DNA of 64,000 nt from Marsupella aquatica (taxonomy: Eukaryota; Marchantiophyta): contig OZ316895.1 of NCBI GenBank assembly GCA_973895155.1, positions 868,001-932,000 of the forward strand. Reading direction: 5' to 3'. The translations under genes were made by a program, and so were the position numbers. The notes beneath the pieces were generated by a model, which searched no databases, was not told where the DNA came from, and was given only the letters and a program-made list of their open reading frames with translations. This document shows, in pieces, positions 45,731 through 57,312 of this stretch (position 1 is its first letter; the number at the start of each line of letters is the position of its first letter).

Positions 45731-45739
45731 GTATGCAAT

Positions 45740-46600
45740 TCAATTGAATTCAAATGGTATTTTGGGGAGTGGAATATAGGTTGCAGGCCACCGGGAAGGG
45801 TGCATTCGTACTGCGTTTCAAGGATGTCCTACAGTTGACTATACTACGAGGCTGTATTTTCCGTGATCTTACACTCCCCTGTCCATACTCGGGTTATAAT
45901 GTAGACTCTCATATTAAATAATAAAAACAAGCATATTGTTATAAAGTAATGCCAGTGGACCTTGTGTGACTAGATTCTTGTTTTTTTCCCCTTTGGCAAG
46001 GAAAACTCATTGACTAAGTTGGCTCATTTTGCGCGAGGGTTTTACTTTGACCTCGTGCTTCGACAGATGACTGAAAATCCACCTTCCTACGTCATCCCCA
46101 ACTATCTTTAACTCAACTTGGTAGGTGTAGGGATAAGAGGCTTGCATACTTTTTGAATTGAATATGAAGGAATTCTTGGACCATTAGTCCCCTTCAGGAC
46201 TGGCGGCTTTTCCACACTTTACAACTTCAATTTTATTTCACTTTATTTGGCGATCCGTTGTCCGATGCCCAAAGCTAAAATTATACTGTCCTGAATTTTT
46301 GATAATTTTATTGCAATTTTCAGGCATGGAAAAAACTAATTCAAATTCATTTCACTGCAGTGCACATAAAATGTCCTCAATGTGGTATGAAATCAAGACA
46401 AATGAACTTGAACGCAAATCCTCCTTTATGATATCGCCTGTTGCCACTTGGTGTAGATAGGACTGACCTACACGAAAATTTGTTTTTGACAGAAAAATAT
46501 TCTTGGTGTATCTTCATTAGTACCAGGAAAAAGCAATTCTTAAAAATAAAAATTTAACCTCGAACTGATCTGGCTTTATATACTATACCAGGTATATATT
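45740..46600. other. Intergenic stretch
   Basis: AT-rich; no gene or bounded repeat recognised. Confidence 0.5.
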
Positions 46601-47484
46601 TTAATAGGCCCCCTCCTTGAGATACTTTGTTTTATCAACCCCTTCAAAACTTTGTTGCCCCAATCAGCCCCCTCTTTATGATCCTTCCCAGCATCCGTAC
46701 CCTTTGTTCTTGTGTAAGTTCTTATAAAGTGAATTCTAAACCTTACAAAGACCAAGGTGGGTGACAATGCACTATACCCATTCAACCACAAACTATGCAC
46801 TGATTGGGCAAAAATCACAGTGACTGTGCAAAGATTGAACAGCCACTATTACCATGCACAAGAACTGAACTGCACATTCATGCCGCTTCTATCTACATTA
46901 GGGTTATCTTATGCAATACATTGACATGAATGTATTAGTTTTGTAACCAGATTATCACATTTTTTGATATCTTTCCAGTCTGTCTTTTGTCCACACTTGA
47001 ATGGTAACTACTTTACACAGGTTTTCATGAGGTGCACTGCACACAGACCTACCACCATCAAGACCTAACACCCTAAACCCTTAGACCCTAAAACCCTAAA
47101 CCCTAAATAGCCTTTCATATGGAGATTTTCTATAATTTAATTAGTAATGTCCGACCATAGATTTAGTCCTATATGAATGCACTCAGCAAGAACCATGGCT
47201 ATAAAGTTGTAAGACAAACAAACGAAAGGGAAACAACCCAAGATTTAGTAATAACCAGATTCTAAATTAAGAAACCAGCCAATGAAATGTTAGTATCTAT
47301 TACTTGATGCTTGATGCAAATTGAATACAGAACTCACTTTATAAGAACTTACACAAAAACAAGGGTAATTTACACAAGAACAAAGGGTACGGATCCTGGT
47401 ACGGATCATGAAGAGGGGGCTGATTGGGGCAAAAACAATTCCCTGAAGTTGATTCCAAAGTATGTCCACGAGGGGGCCTATTAA
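46601..47484. mobile_element. TIR element, 884 bp including flanking TTAA
   Basis: Ends TTAATAGGCCCCCTC and GAGGGGGCCTATTAA are perfect inverse copies, and similarity continues about 150 bp inward (for example CCCCAATCAGCCCCCTCTT and TACCCTTTGTTCTTGTGTAA). The interior is non-coding and holds a short telomere-like array at 47071-47108. TTAA at both edges could be a TTAA target duplication or part of the TIR; a 3-bp duplication is also possible. Confidence 0.8.
47071..47108 (+). repeat. Interstitial plant telomere-type repeat
   Basis: About four CCCTAAA units and variants (CCCTAAACCCTTAGACCCTA...), the reverse of plant TTTAGGG. Too short to be a telomere; lies inside the TIR element. Confidence 0.8.
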
Positions 47485-48860
47485 GCATTTCACTCTATAT
47501 TAAACACTATTTATCTTTCATATAGTTCCCCCTACAAACAATCATTTTTTTAAACCATCAAGTAAAGATAGAGGAAGCCACAGTTTTATACTTGTGTGGT
47601 TCTTTTTATATACAGTGATTTGTAGAACTACAACAAGGATCTATGGTACATGTATATTAAACCAACTCAAGATGTTTTGAAGTAGAAGCCAAAGTTAAGC
47701 TCAAGGACCAGAAGACCAAGTTGGAGCGAAACAGTCTGGGTTAAGGATTGAGTCATAATGCCCACTTGAGCTGACCACCAGGCCCCACTCATAGTGATTC
47801 CCACAACAATTTGCTTAATCATGAAGGGATGTTTTCAATATGCTCACTACTTTTCTTTTTGGAGAAAAGAGACCCGGATCAAATCAGAGGCAAACACCAA
47901 GAGTACAAAAGAGCTCTCGAAAGAGTGGGAATGGGGTATGGGGAAACACTCAAAAGTCACGGAAAAGGAAAGGCAGGGAAGCCAACCGTAGAAGAAGGTA
48001 AAGTTAACCCAAAAAGAAACCATCCCGAAAGCAAGTCACAGAAAAGTAGAAGGCACAAGCGTGAACAACCACCAAGAATTCCCTAAAACCTTCTCTTTGT
48101 GGAATCTTACATCTTTTGAGTCTCACTAACTTCATGAGATAAAGCAGTAATGTTGCTCACTGTTTTCCAGGTTCCCTAATTGTTTTATAGGGGAAGTTGA
48201 GACCTTTGTAGACTTGAAGTGCACATAGCGTGGCGACTGAGCACCAGCACATACTAGTCCATAGCACCAGCCGCCCTACACAAAGCATTCCCGCTTTCCT
48301 TGTCTAATTCTCAAAAATCACAATGGAATGATTAAAGAGGGGATGGGATCTCCTACAATTCTCTAAATGTTACGGAACGTGAATGTATTTGGAGGCTGCC
48401 AACTAACAGAAACTAGGAGGCTTAGAGGCTTACCTCATTAGATCCTTAGAGTTTTCAGTTGACTGAATTCAAACCTCATGGTTGCCTGTTTTGCATGTGG
48501 TTTATAACTCTTTTTTCACCATCTGGCTTGACAAGAAATAAGACCCACACATGACTGTGTGGTACATGGCAATTGTTGCCTCTCTTTACGCCCTACCCAT
48601 GCCTGCCAAGTCTTTGGGTCCATCATGCATTTTGTGGCTCTCTGTTTGGGTTTCAATTACCCAAGTGAGAACCAATTGATGCATTTTGTGGCTCTCTGTT
48701 TGGGTTCATTTGCCCAAAGTTAGAACCAATTGAGTTAGCATAGGGCTAGTTCTGTATTCTGACAAACCCATTGTCATGGGCACATTCAGCTTGACAAATG
48801 ACTTAGGGTGAGTTCAGTTAGTGTGTTTTATTAAATCATTGTCCAGGTAAGACGCTTAAA
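47485..48860. other. Intergenic stretch
   Basis: No recognisable gene; ORFs of 65 and 91 codons near 47794-48086 are lysine-rich and match nothing. A roughly 45-bp direct repeat (GCATTTTGTGGCTCTCTGTT) occurs at about 48628-48725. Confidence 0.5.
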
Positions 48861-48874
48861 ATATACCTTGTCAT

Positions 48875-49576
48875 ACCCAAAGAGGCATGGCTATGTGGTA
48901 GCTCACTTGAGTAGTGACTCATAGGTCTTGGGTTCAAAAGTTGTCTCTCACTGAATCCCTTTTTATGTTGCACGAGCTTCATCTAATAGCTTCCTGCCCC
49001 TTGCTCTTGAGATATTTGGGCGTCTCCATCATCAGTTCGACGGGCTTCTTTGCCAAGCTGCTCGGGATGTTCACGGCCGGATGGGTCCCACCGGGCCCCC
49101 GATATCTGTTTTGACCATGCACTTTCGCCAACGCATTTCAGTCACCTTACAGCATGCTCAAGCTCGGGCCGTCTATCGTCGATCTCTGACAGTGGGTGCT
49201 AGTGTGACTCCGCAACGGCTAGCCCCCCTAGAAGACATTCCTGTCCCACTTGCCGATCTAGTTTCGACACTTGATGTAGACCACTAGCTTGTTGCCACAT
49301 TTGCTAGGTATGATGAGGACCTCGGTCCATTTGCGGTAGTTTTTGTTCCTCTTTCTTGGTTTTTAGGGGTTTCCTTTTGCTCACTTCTTTTAGTTCCTCT
49401 TTCTTGGTTTTTAGGGTTTCCTTTTGCTCACCTCTTTTGCATTTGGTTTTGTCCACTTGGGACCTCTCTTGTTTATTCTTTTGTACTCTATTTGGCCTTT
49501 TTCTGTAAAAAGTATGTGTATATTTTGCTTTTTATAGGGTTTCATAGATTTCCCTTCAAAATCTGGGGGGGGGGGG

Positions 49577-49604
<28 letters not shown>
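48875..49604 (+). mobile_element. Long SINE-like retroposon, 730 bp, with 14-bp target duplication
   Basis: Head GGCATGGCTATGTGGTAGCT and CTTGGGTTCAAAAGTTG are nearly identical to SINE copy 2; the tail GGGTTTCATAGATTT is also shared. Between CCCTTTT and the tail lies about 560 bp absent from the short copies. It ends in G12, then A/AT-rich sequence. Flanked by a perfect ATATACCTTGTCAT (48861-48874 and 49605-49618). The extra block includes a GC-richer part (about 49010-49290) and a 47-bp tandem (GTTCCTCTTTCTTGGTTTTT, 49348-49440). Confidence 0.8.
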
Positions 49605-49608
<4 letters not shown>

Positions 49609-49618
49609 ACCTTGTCAT

Positions 49619-52480
49619 CCCATGCATAATTAGAGAGTGATATATCAGATGCTCATACATGATCTTGACTTCTCATCAGTTTATACTTTGATTTCAGTAT
49701 AAGTCTAGTTTCTCTTAGGCTATCCAGCTAGTCAAGCTAAACCTGATTTATCACTGCTGAAAGATGATTGAAGAGCTTTTCTGGTGTCAATTTGGGCATT
49801 TCCAGTCATTGCGGATGCAATATTTCTGAAGCAAAACATTGTGCCATTCCCCCCTTCTTGGTTTATCTTCCCCTCCCCAGACCATCATTTTGCGGCCAAT
49901 ATTGGCACTTTACGCAAGACCATCCTTGTGACCCACGCACTCTGAGTATCCTTCAGCTTGAGAAGCCTCATAAGAAGCGGTTTGTAGATCATGGTCAAGG
50001 AAAAAAAATTATATTTTGGTTGTATTTATGCCACAAACAAAATCCAGCCATATACGTTCTTTATATTTAATTCATTTACTTACCAAATAACAACCCAATA
50101 CTCTAGCCGTTTGAACTGATTGATCAACGCATTTTATCAATGATTGGTAACATGGGGAGAGTGGATGGTTGACGACTGTGCACAACCATCAGAAGAAAAT
50201 ATGCATGTCATTGGATTTCCTAGGTTGACAGTTGAGATCAAGTGTTATAATTTATGGTGATAGTGTGCACTTTAAATTAGTCAGTTGTTCTAAGCTTTTC
50301 CTGATGTTTTTTTTGTGCTACTGGGTAGCTACGTTAGCATTCTAAGAGCAACAAAAGAGTGTTTTAGCATTTTAATGTCTCAAGCCCTTTTGGGTTGAGA
50401 ATTTTTACCTAGCTTTGGGACCTACTTATTAAATTCATTTGAAAGAAATTAATTTTCTAAAATTTTCCAACTACCCTCATCAAACCAATCAGATGAAAGA
50501 GATCATTCAAAAGTATTAGACAAAAAAAATAGTGAGATAGGATTGGGGATATAGTATGAAATGGGTGGAAGTTTATGGTGGGCATGAGGGGGAAAGAAAT
50601 TTGGGGTCGCAACTTAATTTATAAATGCACATTATATGTATACCTTTTTCATCCAACATTTGACAATGGTCCAAAAACATGATGAATGCCATTATTTTCA
50701 GACCAAGCCTCTTGCCTGTCATTAGTTTTTGAACAAGCTCCACTATTGGAGGTATTTTCTTGATGAGACTCCAAAGTGAAATGTTTTACTTGATAGGACA
50801 CCTGAAGTTGTGGGTACATTGATTCAATGTTGATCAAGGTGAATTGACAGTCTGGATCACTAGAGTGGCACAACCAGTTTAAGAAGCCCCAAATTGATTT
50901 TCTTAAACTGGTTATCCCACTCTGTAGAGTATAGATCAATGCATGCTATCCCTGATCTGGCTGCCTGTCACCTGTGGAAAGGATACAGATTTGTTCTCTA
51001 ACCAATCAGTCCCTACTGTAGTTTTCCAAGTAAACCAAGGTGTAGCTGAATAGCTTCACTCTTCACTCACTAATATGTTTCTAACAATTCAACTCCTAGG
51101 GCTCAATAAAAAGTTCTGGAATGCCATAGGAAACTTCTCCATGGCCTCCACAACGAAAACGAGCATGGACACCGAAATTAGCCTCATTTGTTCTTTCGTG
51201 CCAAACAAAAATTCAGCCTACTTAGTTTGCCTTCCGTCGGGAAGCCCTATGGATGGAGTAGGTCTGAACAGTCCCTTGCACTGAACCCAAGGCAAGGGAA
51301 TGGATATGACCAAACTGAAGGTTATCACGATATCCCCGTGTTGATCAAGATGTGGAATGAGGACAAGAAGTTGTGGGTTTTGACTCTCTAAGTCCTTTCT
51401 TTTCTGGTGCGGTTTGGGCCAATCTCTCCTTCCCTGACTAGATCTTTAAATTGGGCCCTCTGAGAAATCGACAGGCACAAGCAGTCTCATAATTCTTCGA
51501 TCAGATTCATAATCAGTTGCCATCGTACAAACCAAAAAGCTGCGTCGCTGGCCCGCAGAACGGAGTGGAGGTGGGAAGATCTACCAGATCTACCGAAGGA
51601 GGCCTCATCACAAGCTAGGGAGCTGGATGCTGGATGGGACTAAATATGAGTCTGAGAACTAGAGTCCGAGAGGCATGGAGACGGCTCTTATTATTATTAT
51701 TGTGGCAGGGAACTCAGAAGGCTGACGGATGCTGGTGTAGTTGCTGACTGTCATTTGCGCGGTGACGGACTGAATGACTGATGGATATCATTGAGTGGAT
51801 AATTTGATCTGCACGAGGAAGAGGCAAGGAGCGAAAAGGGCGGCATAAAGCACTTCGTAGGGAACGGACCGGACGGATAGATGAACTAGAAAAACCTTCC
51901 ATCGTATTATACAGTGGAAGCAAACGTGCACTGTAGATTTACGTTTTCCTTTGTGGGACTTCTGTTATCTACTTATCTATCTCTAGTCCGTCTTTTGTTT
52001 TAGGATTTGCGAGCAGAGATACCCGTGCTATACGTGCAGTTGGAAGAGCTTTTTGCAACTCTCTTCTTTCGTTGGCAACAGACCTCTTCACAATGGCAGT
52101 AGGCCTCGCTTTCCAAAGTACTCCATATATAGCTACATGGTTCTAAAAAACTCTCCTATCTTAACCTACTTGAAAATTACGTCATCATCTTATTTTATTT
52201 TTTCAAGTACTCATTCCAGATAAAGTAAATGGGAGGGACTTCATTGTGTAGCTATTGTGAAAAAGGTAGGCACAGCAGTCTCAAACAGCATGCTCGAGAT
52301 ACATGATGCAGGCCTTAGAACTGTAAACATGTATGTAATAGATATAATCTAACAAATGCATTGTCAAGCATTCTTGATGCAGAAGCACTCTGTAGCACAT
52401 TGGTGGTGTCCTTCTGTTGGATTTAGTAGGTAGGGGTCTCAATTAAAATTAAACAACAATATAAAGGGCTTACAAGATAG
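49619..52480. other. Intergenic stretch
   Basis: No ORF above 100 codons and no recognisable gene, RNA or bounded element. Confidence 0.5.
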
Positions 52481-52485
52481 AAATA

Positions 52486-52818
52486 TGTTGAGCAAAGACT
52501 TAATTGCAATGGCATTCTCCAGACCTTCCAACAAATAAGTAATCAACAGAGTGAGATACTTGGTTCACAGGAACACATGAACGTTTTGCTGCACTCCAGG
52601 CCCGTCAGCCATACCTAGTCTCCGCAGCACAAACTCTCTCTATCTCTCAAGTGACTTCTAATATTACAATGAGTGAGTCTGAGTTCCTCCTCCACTAGCA
52701 AACACTGCTTGTGTATGTAAGAGGTAGCACAACTAACCTAACCAAGTTTGCAACTGTCTATGGTTAGCCTAACTATGGCTACAATTATAACTCTAGACCT
52801 ATGAGTAAATACCTAACA
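52486..52818 (-). mobile_element. Solo copia LTR, 333 bp, target duplication AAATA
   Basis: On the minus strand it begins TGTTAGGTATTTACTCATAG and ends TTTGCTCAACA. Flanked by AAATA at 52481-52485 and 52819-52823. Its middle (GGTATGGCTGACGGGCC, then GTTCATGTGTTCCTGTGAAC) aligns with the right half of the element 2 LTR, but diverged. No internal coding region. Confidence 0.9.
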
Positions 52819-52823
52819 AAATA

Positions 52824-54289
52824 GAGATGTGTCATGCACATACCAGCATCACAATCAATTAGCGAGGAACCAAATCCATACAATAATTGGTATGAGAGGA
52901 AGCAAAGCACCCATGCTGATGAAATATCATGGTTTTGGGCTTCTCAGCTTTGCAGGGGGAGAGGAGACATGTTGTAACAACAGACAATCCTATCTTTTTA
53001 TGCTAACTGCAACATACCTTTCCTTGTCCAGTTCCTTATTATAACCTTTTCAACAAATGACGTGCAACATCAGTCTTTCTCTGAAGTGCCCAATGAATGA
53101 CTCTTTATCAATGTTTATCAATTTTGGTTTTAAAACAATATTCAATAGAACAAATCTTTCTATTTTATATATTTATTTAGTAGGGGGGTGGGGGGGGGGG
53201 GGATGGGGCTTACAAACCCAATTTCAGTTAGTATGCTTTCTGAAATAATTGCCAAAACAACATCCAAAATATGCATTTTGGATCACAAGTGCACCTAAAA
53301 AACACTAGTTCAACCCCCAAAAAGTTCCCTTATTGAAAAGCTTCATCCCCAATATTGGCACCTCGACTCCTGAACTTCTTGACTCCCATGCCAGAAATGG
53401 ATGAATCTTAGTCTGTCTGACTTAGGTTTAAACATTGACCATTCCAATCAAACTTCCTGTGTGACGAAACATGATTATGTTCTCCATTTTGGGCATTAGA
53501 TGGGCATAATTGTTTTGTAAGAACTTTGAAAAACATTTGTATCAACAACTATGTAATTATAATAAATTAGGATGCTGTGTTTTCATACTGGACCTCCATT
53601 CAGATTGATTCTTATCAGCTGTTGATTTAGGCCACTTGGAGGCGTACGTATGTGGAGGCACACCTAAACGGAGTTCTCTAATTTAAATAACCTGAAGGCA
53701 TGGAAAAACATATCTCTAATTTAAACTTGAAGGTATGGGGCTTGATAAAAGACAAGACAACCCAGATCAATCTGCTTCATCAAAATTAAATTAAATTAAC
53801 TCAACTCAATGGCAAAAAGCAGCCAAGAAAGCAGCCAAGCATTCAAAAGCTAAGGTTATCAACTTTCAAACTGAGCAGTAAAAGGGCATTCAGAAACAAG
53901 TAAAGACCTAGGAAGGATGAGAAGATGCCAACTTTACCACGAGAGTTAAAATAGGATTTCAGCCAATTTGACAATGATGTCCATATAGTCTGGATAGACA
54001 ACACACAGACAGACAGAGGGATCTGAGTAAATCATGGAGAATATTATACCCAACGTCCAGTATTGGGGATTTTACAAGAGGGCCAAGCGAGGGCCATGGC
54101 AGTTTAGGCACCATTTTCTCTGATGAACAGAATTTTCACCATTTCTTCAAACTACCCCAGCAACTTCTGCCTACTTTCCATGCTGGGAATGTCCAAGCCT
54201 ATGTTGCAAATTGGTTTGGATCGCACCTTTTGGAGGTTGAAAAATATTTTGTTGATCAAACTGAGGAGCAAACCACCCCTACTCGTAAG
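52824..54289. other. Intergenic stretch with a G-rich tract
   Basis: G-run of about 26 bases at 53183-53208 with only T and A breaks. Sequence at 53255-53325 resembles the right end of the 39524-39812 element. No gene recognised. Confidence 0.5.
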
Positions 54290-54632
54290 ACAACATGCAC
54301 ATACAGTCCATACAGTGCAACATCCAACTAACACACAAGTACTTGATACGGAATATAGATGGTTAACCTCACCACAAGGCCCGGGAACACACAAGAAAGT
54401 TTCACTGAACTCTGAGCTTATTGACAACTATGACTGGATTTTCACAGACTAAGCAATCCCTTTCTTCCAACTGGCTTCGTCATAATATGCTGAGCGTAAG
54501 TTCCACTCACTAAACTATGTCTTGCTTGTGAATACAATAGTAACACATAAAACCTTAGCCAAGCACCTGCTTATGGTTTGTATGATTGCAGTTACACAAT
54601 AATCCTCGAGCTAAGAGTAAATCCCTATCATC
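54290..54632 (-). repeat. Degenerate copia LTR relic
   Basis: On the minus strand: GGGATTTACTCTTAGC near the start, then AGAGTTCAGTGAAACTTTCT, TTGTGTGTTCCCGGGCCTTG and GTGAGGTTAACCA, paralleling the order in the element 2 LTR. Ends and target duplication cannot be fixed. Confidence 0.55.
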
Positions 54633-57134
54633 GCTTGCCCAATATGTACTTTTGCATTGCCATCATCAGCACTCCTGCCGGGGTCACTGGATTCTCTTTA
54701 GAAAAGCCCGTGACACTTTTTCATGTTTTTCTGCCTCTGTTGGGCCTGGCATCTAATTGGACACCTAAATCCGGGCTTAGTTTCAGCCCCGGTAAAAAAT
54801 GCCTGTTAGTGCTACAGCAGTCTTGCATTGTCCCCAAAAAGCAATGGACCTGGAATTTAGGAGATTGGCAAACCTAGCCCAAAACAAGCAACACAGTCAC
54901 CTTCCCAGTGACTTTCTAACCCTAAACATAACCTACATATAAAATATAGTGGGGGAGGTGGGCAGTGGGAACCATAGCTGAAAATATTTGCCCCTATGTG
55001 GAATTACAGAGCAACTAAATATCAGAACTATGGGCAACCAAATGCAAGGATGTTTTAATCTCATTGGTGTAATGTTTAATATAGTATAAGATTTCTAGTT
55101 AAGGTCGTAGTGACTATCCTTGGGTGAGCTGACTGCGGAGTAGGTTGGCTGATCTTGTTCCCGTCTTCCTGTCCTCTTGCGCATGGCCTCTGGCCCAGCA
55201 ACAGCCTCTTTGTGTTTGCAGAAGCAAAGGCCATGCCTGATGGTGGTCAAAGTCACCTGATGGAGAGCAGAGCTGTACAGTCATTTGACACCGGGTGTGA
55301 CAACAGCCATTGATTGTTAAGGAGCTAACCCAGGTTAATTCTTTTAACTGTGGCATTGTGATATAGAGAAATGAAAAACCAGAGGTCATGTAAGTCTTAT
55401 GCCACCAAAAGTGGCAATCTAGTAGAACCCAGTTTATGAAATAGATGATTTCCTGGGCCAGTTTGGGGGTTCGATGGCCGTCCTACTAGGGCTTCATTTC
55501 CCTCTCCTTACTGTTTAACAAAACATTCATTTACTTATTTGATCCCTTTCGGGATGAGTCTTCATTAAGTGATTTCCTTGGCTCTTACCGCATGTGTACT
55601 ACCTTCTGTCTCTCTCATTACATTAAAAATTCTTATTCTAGTGCTTGGATCACGTCAGGCCCATTTGCTGTCATACTTAATTGGGCTCTCAGGTAAATTC
55701 CTATTTTTTTGCTGGTCAGTAAAGAATATGTTTCAGACACATAGGGCCTAAGGGAATAAGAGCATCTCATTCCCCAGCCAATGGTCTTCAGAACTCCAAT
55801 GACACAATGTAGGGCTCTTTTATAGATTTGGGCGATCCTCGCCCAAAATATTTATGTACATCCCATTTGTCTTTTTCTATCGTTGAAGATCCTCGAGGAG
55901 TAATGATAATTAGTAAGGGTTTTTCCTTGGGGAGCATAGCCATGACAACAGCATCATTGAGGTTTGTTATTTTTTCCCCTTGAAATCTCCGCAACTTTTG
56001 GATTGGCTCTGTGATTCGCTTAGCAGTCGTGAATTGTTATTTTAAAATCAAAGGGGAGGGGGCAGCCAGAGGAGGGCATAAAGGGATCCCAAGATTTTTA
56101 TGAATTTCTAGAGATAGAGAGAGAGAGTAAAGGAGAACGGTATAGCAAGCAACTGGGGAAGGTGCTATGGGGTTTGAAAAGTTCAGATTGATCAAAAATT
56201 GAACCTTAATGGTGGAGGTATTGTATAGTGCGAGCAAACATGATTTTTGGTCCCAAGGAGAGTGTTGTCAGGGAAACACTAGTGGTTTTAAATTTCTTTT
56301 GCCTTTGGTTCCCTTTTTGTATTTTTTGTGTTTTTTATGATTCAGGATGGCTAGCAATTTCTCGCAAAAAGAGGAGTCCCCAAAATGAATGTTATCAACC
56401 ATGTTTTGTAAGCGAGGCACTTGGATATAGAAAAATTAGGAGTCATGTGAGTTTTACTTCCTTGCATGCTACAATGGCCCCTTAATGGTGTAGGTTGGAT
56501 ACATTTAGTAGGCTCAGAAATGATCTTAGCTAAGGTCTATGAACAGCCCTACCCACATTGGGATTGGGATTCACTGTGTAATTGAGAATGGTGGTTCAAA
56601 TTAAGAGGGACATGAGACCCTAATGGGGTTTATTAGCCTCAAGCAAAAACTAAACATGTGATTTTATCTAAAAATATTCTCTATTAATATAAATTGTTTT
56701 AGGGAAGGACAAACAAACGTATCCAACGACTTATCTGCAGCTACAGGTAGTAGATGGTGAACAAGTCAAAAGTCTATCCCCACCTAATCTATGACATAGC
56801 AAATTTCCTGAATGTGTATTGTATGGGGATTAACTTAATGTCTATTTTGGGATATACAGTAGATATTTCAATCTCAATCTCATACTATACGAAAACTATT
56901 CTAAGAACATGATTTCTTTCCACTTATAGCGATATATTTACTTTATGTAAGGTATATATCAGCATATATATTAATATATGAGTGTATACTACTTTCTTTA
57001 CGTGTTAAGCTTTTCATAAATTTTGTAGATATCACTCTATATCTATTTTTACTACATGGCCCTACAGATTTCCATAGTTGACCTCGTACTTGACCCCTGA
57101 GCCTAGGGTGTAATTTGGCTTTTATTACACTAAC
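54633..57134. other. Intergenic stretch
   Basis: No gene recognised. About 56830-57080 has GGGGATTAACTTAATGTCTA at one side and a distant resemblance to the 39524-39812 element. Confidence 0.45.
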
Positions 57135-57312
57135 CTCGATTACCCATTCTTTGAATGTGAATAGTGGGGAGGACAATAAAAATGTCACCAAAATATATTG
57201 AAATTTAATGAAATGATAAAAACATAAGCATGCATGTAATCATTTAATAATCACATATAAAATACCAAATTTTTTTCTATGCACATCCCCCTTTCTATGC
57301 ACATATGTTATG
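57135..57312 (-). repeat. Dispersed AT-rich repeat, copy B
   Basis: Reverse complement of 10945-11150 with scattered differences (shared GGACAATAAAAATGTCA and CTATGCACATCC when read on plus). Non-coding. Confidence 0.75.

Noticed and set aside
47071-47108. True telomere or chromosome end
   Set aside because: Only a few CCCTAAA units, with unique sequence and a TIR element on both sides.
49010-49290. LINE coding fragment within the long SINE-like element
   Set aside because: No reverse transcriptase or endonuclease motif in any frame; described only as an inserted block of unknown origin.
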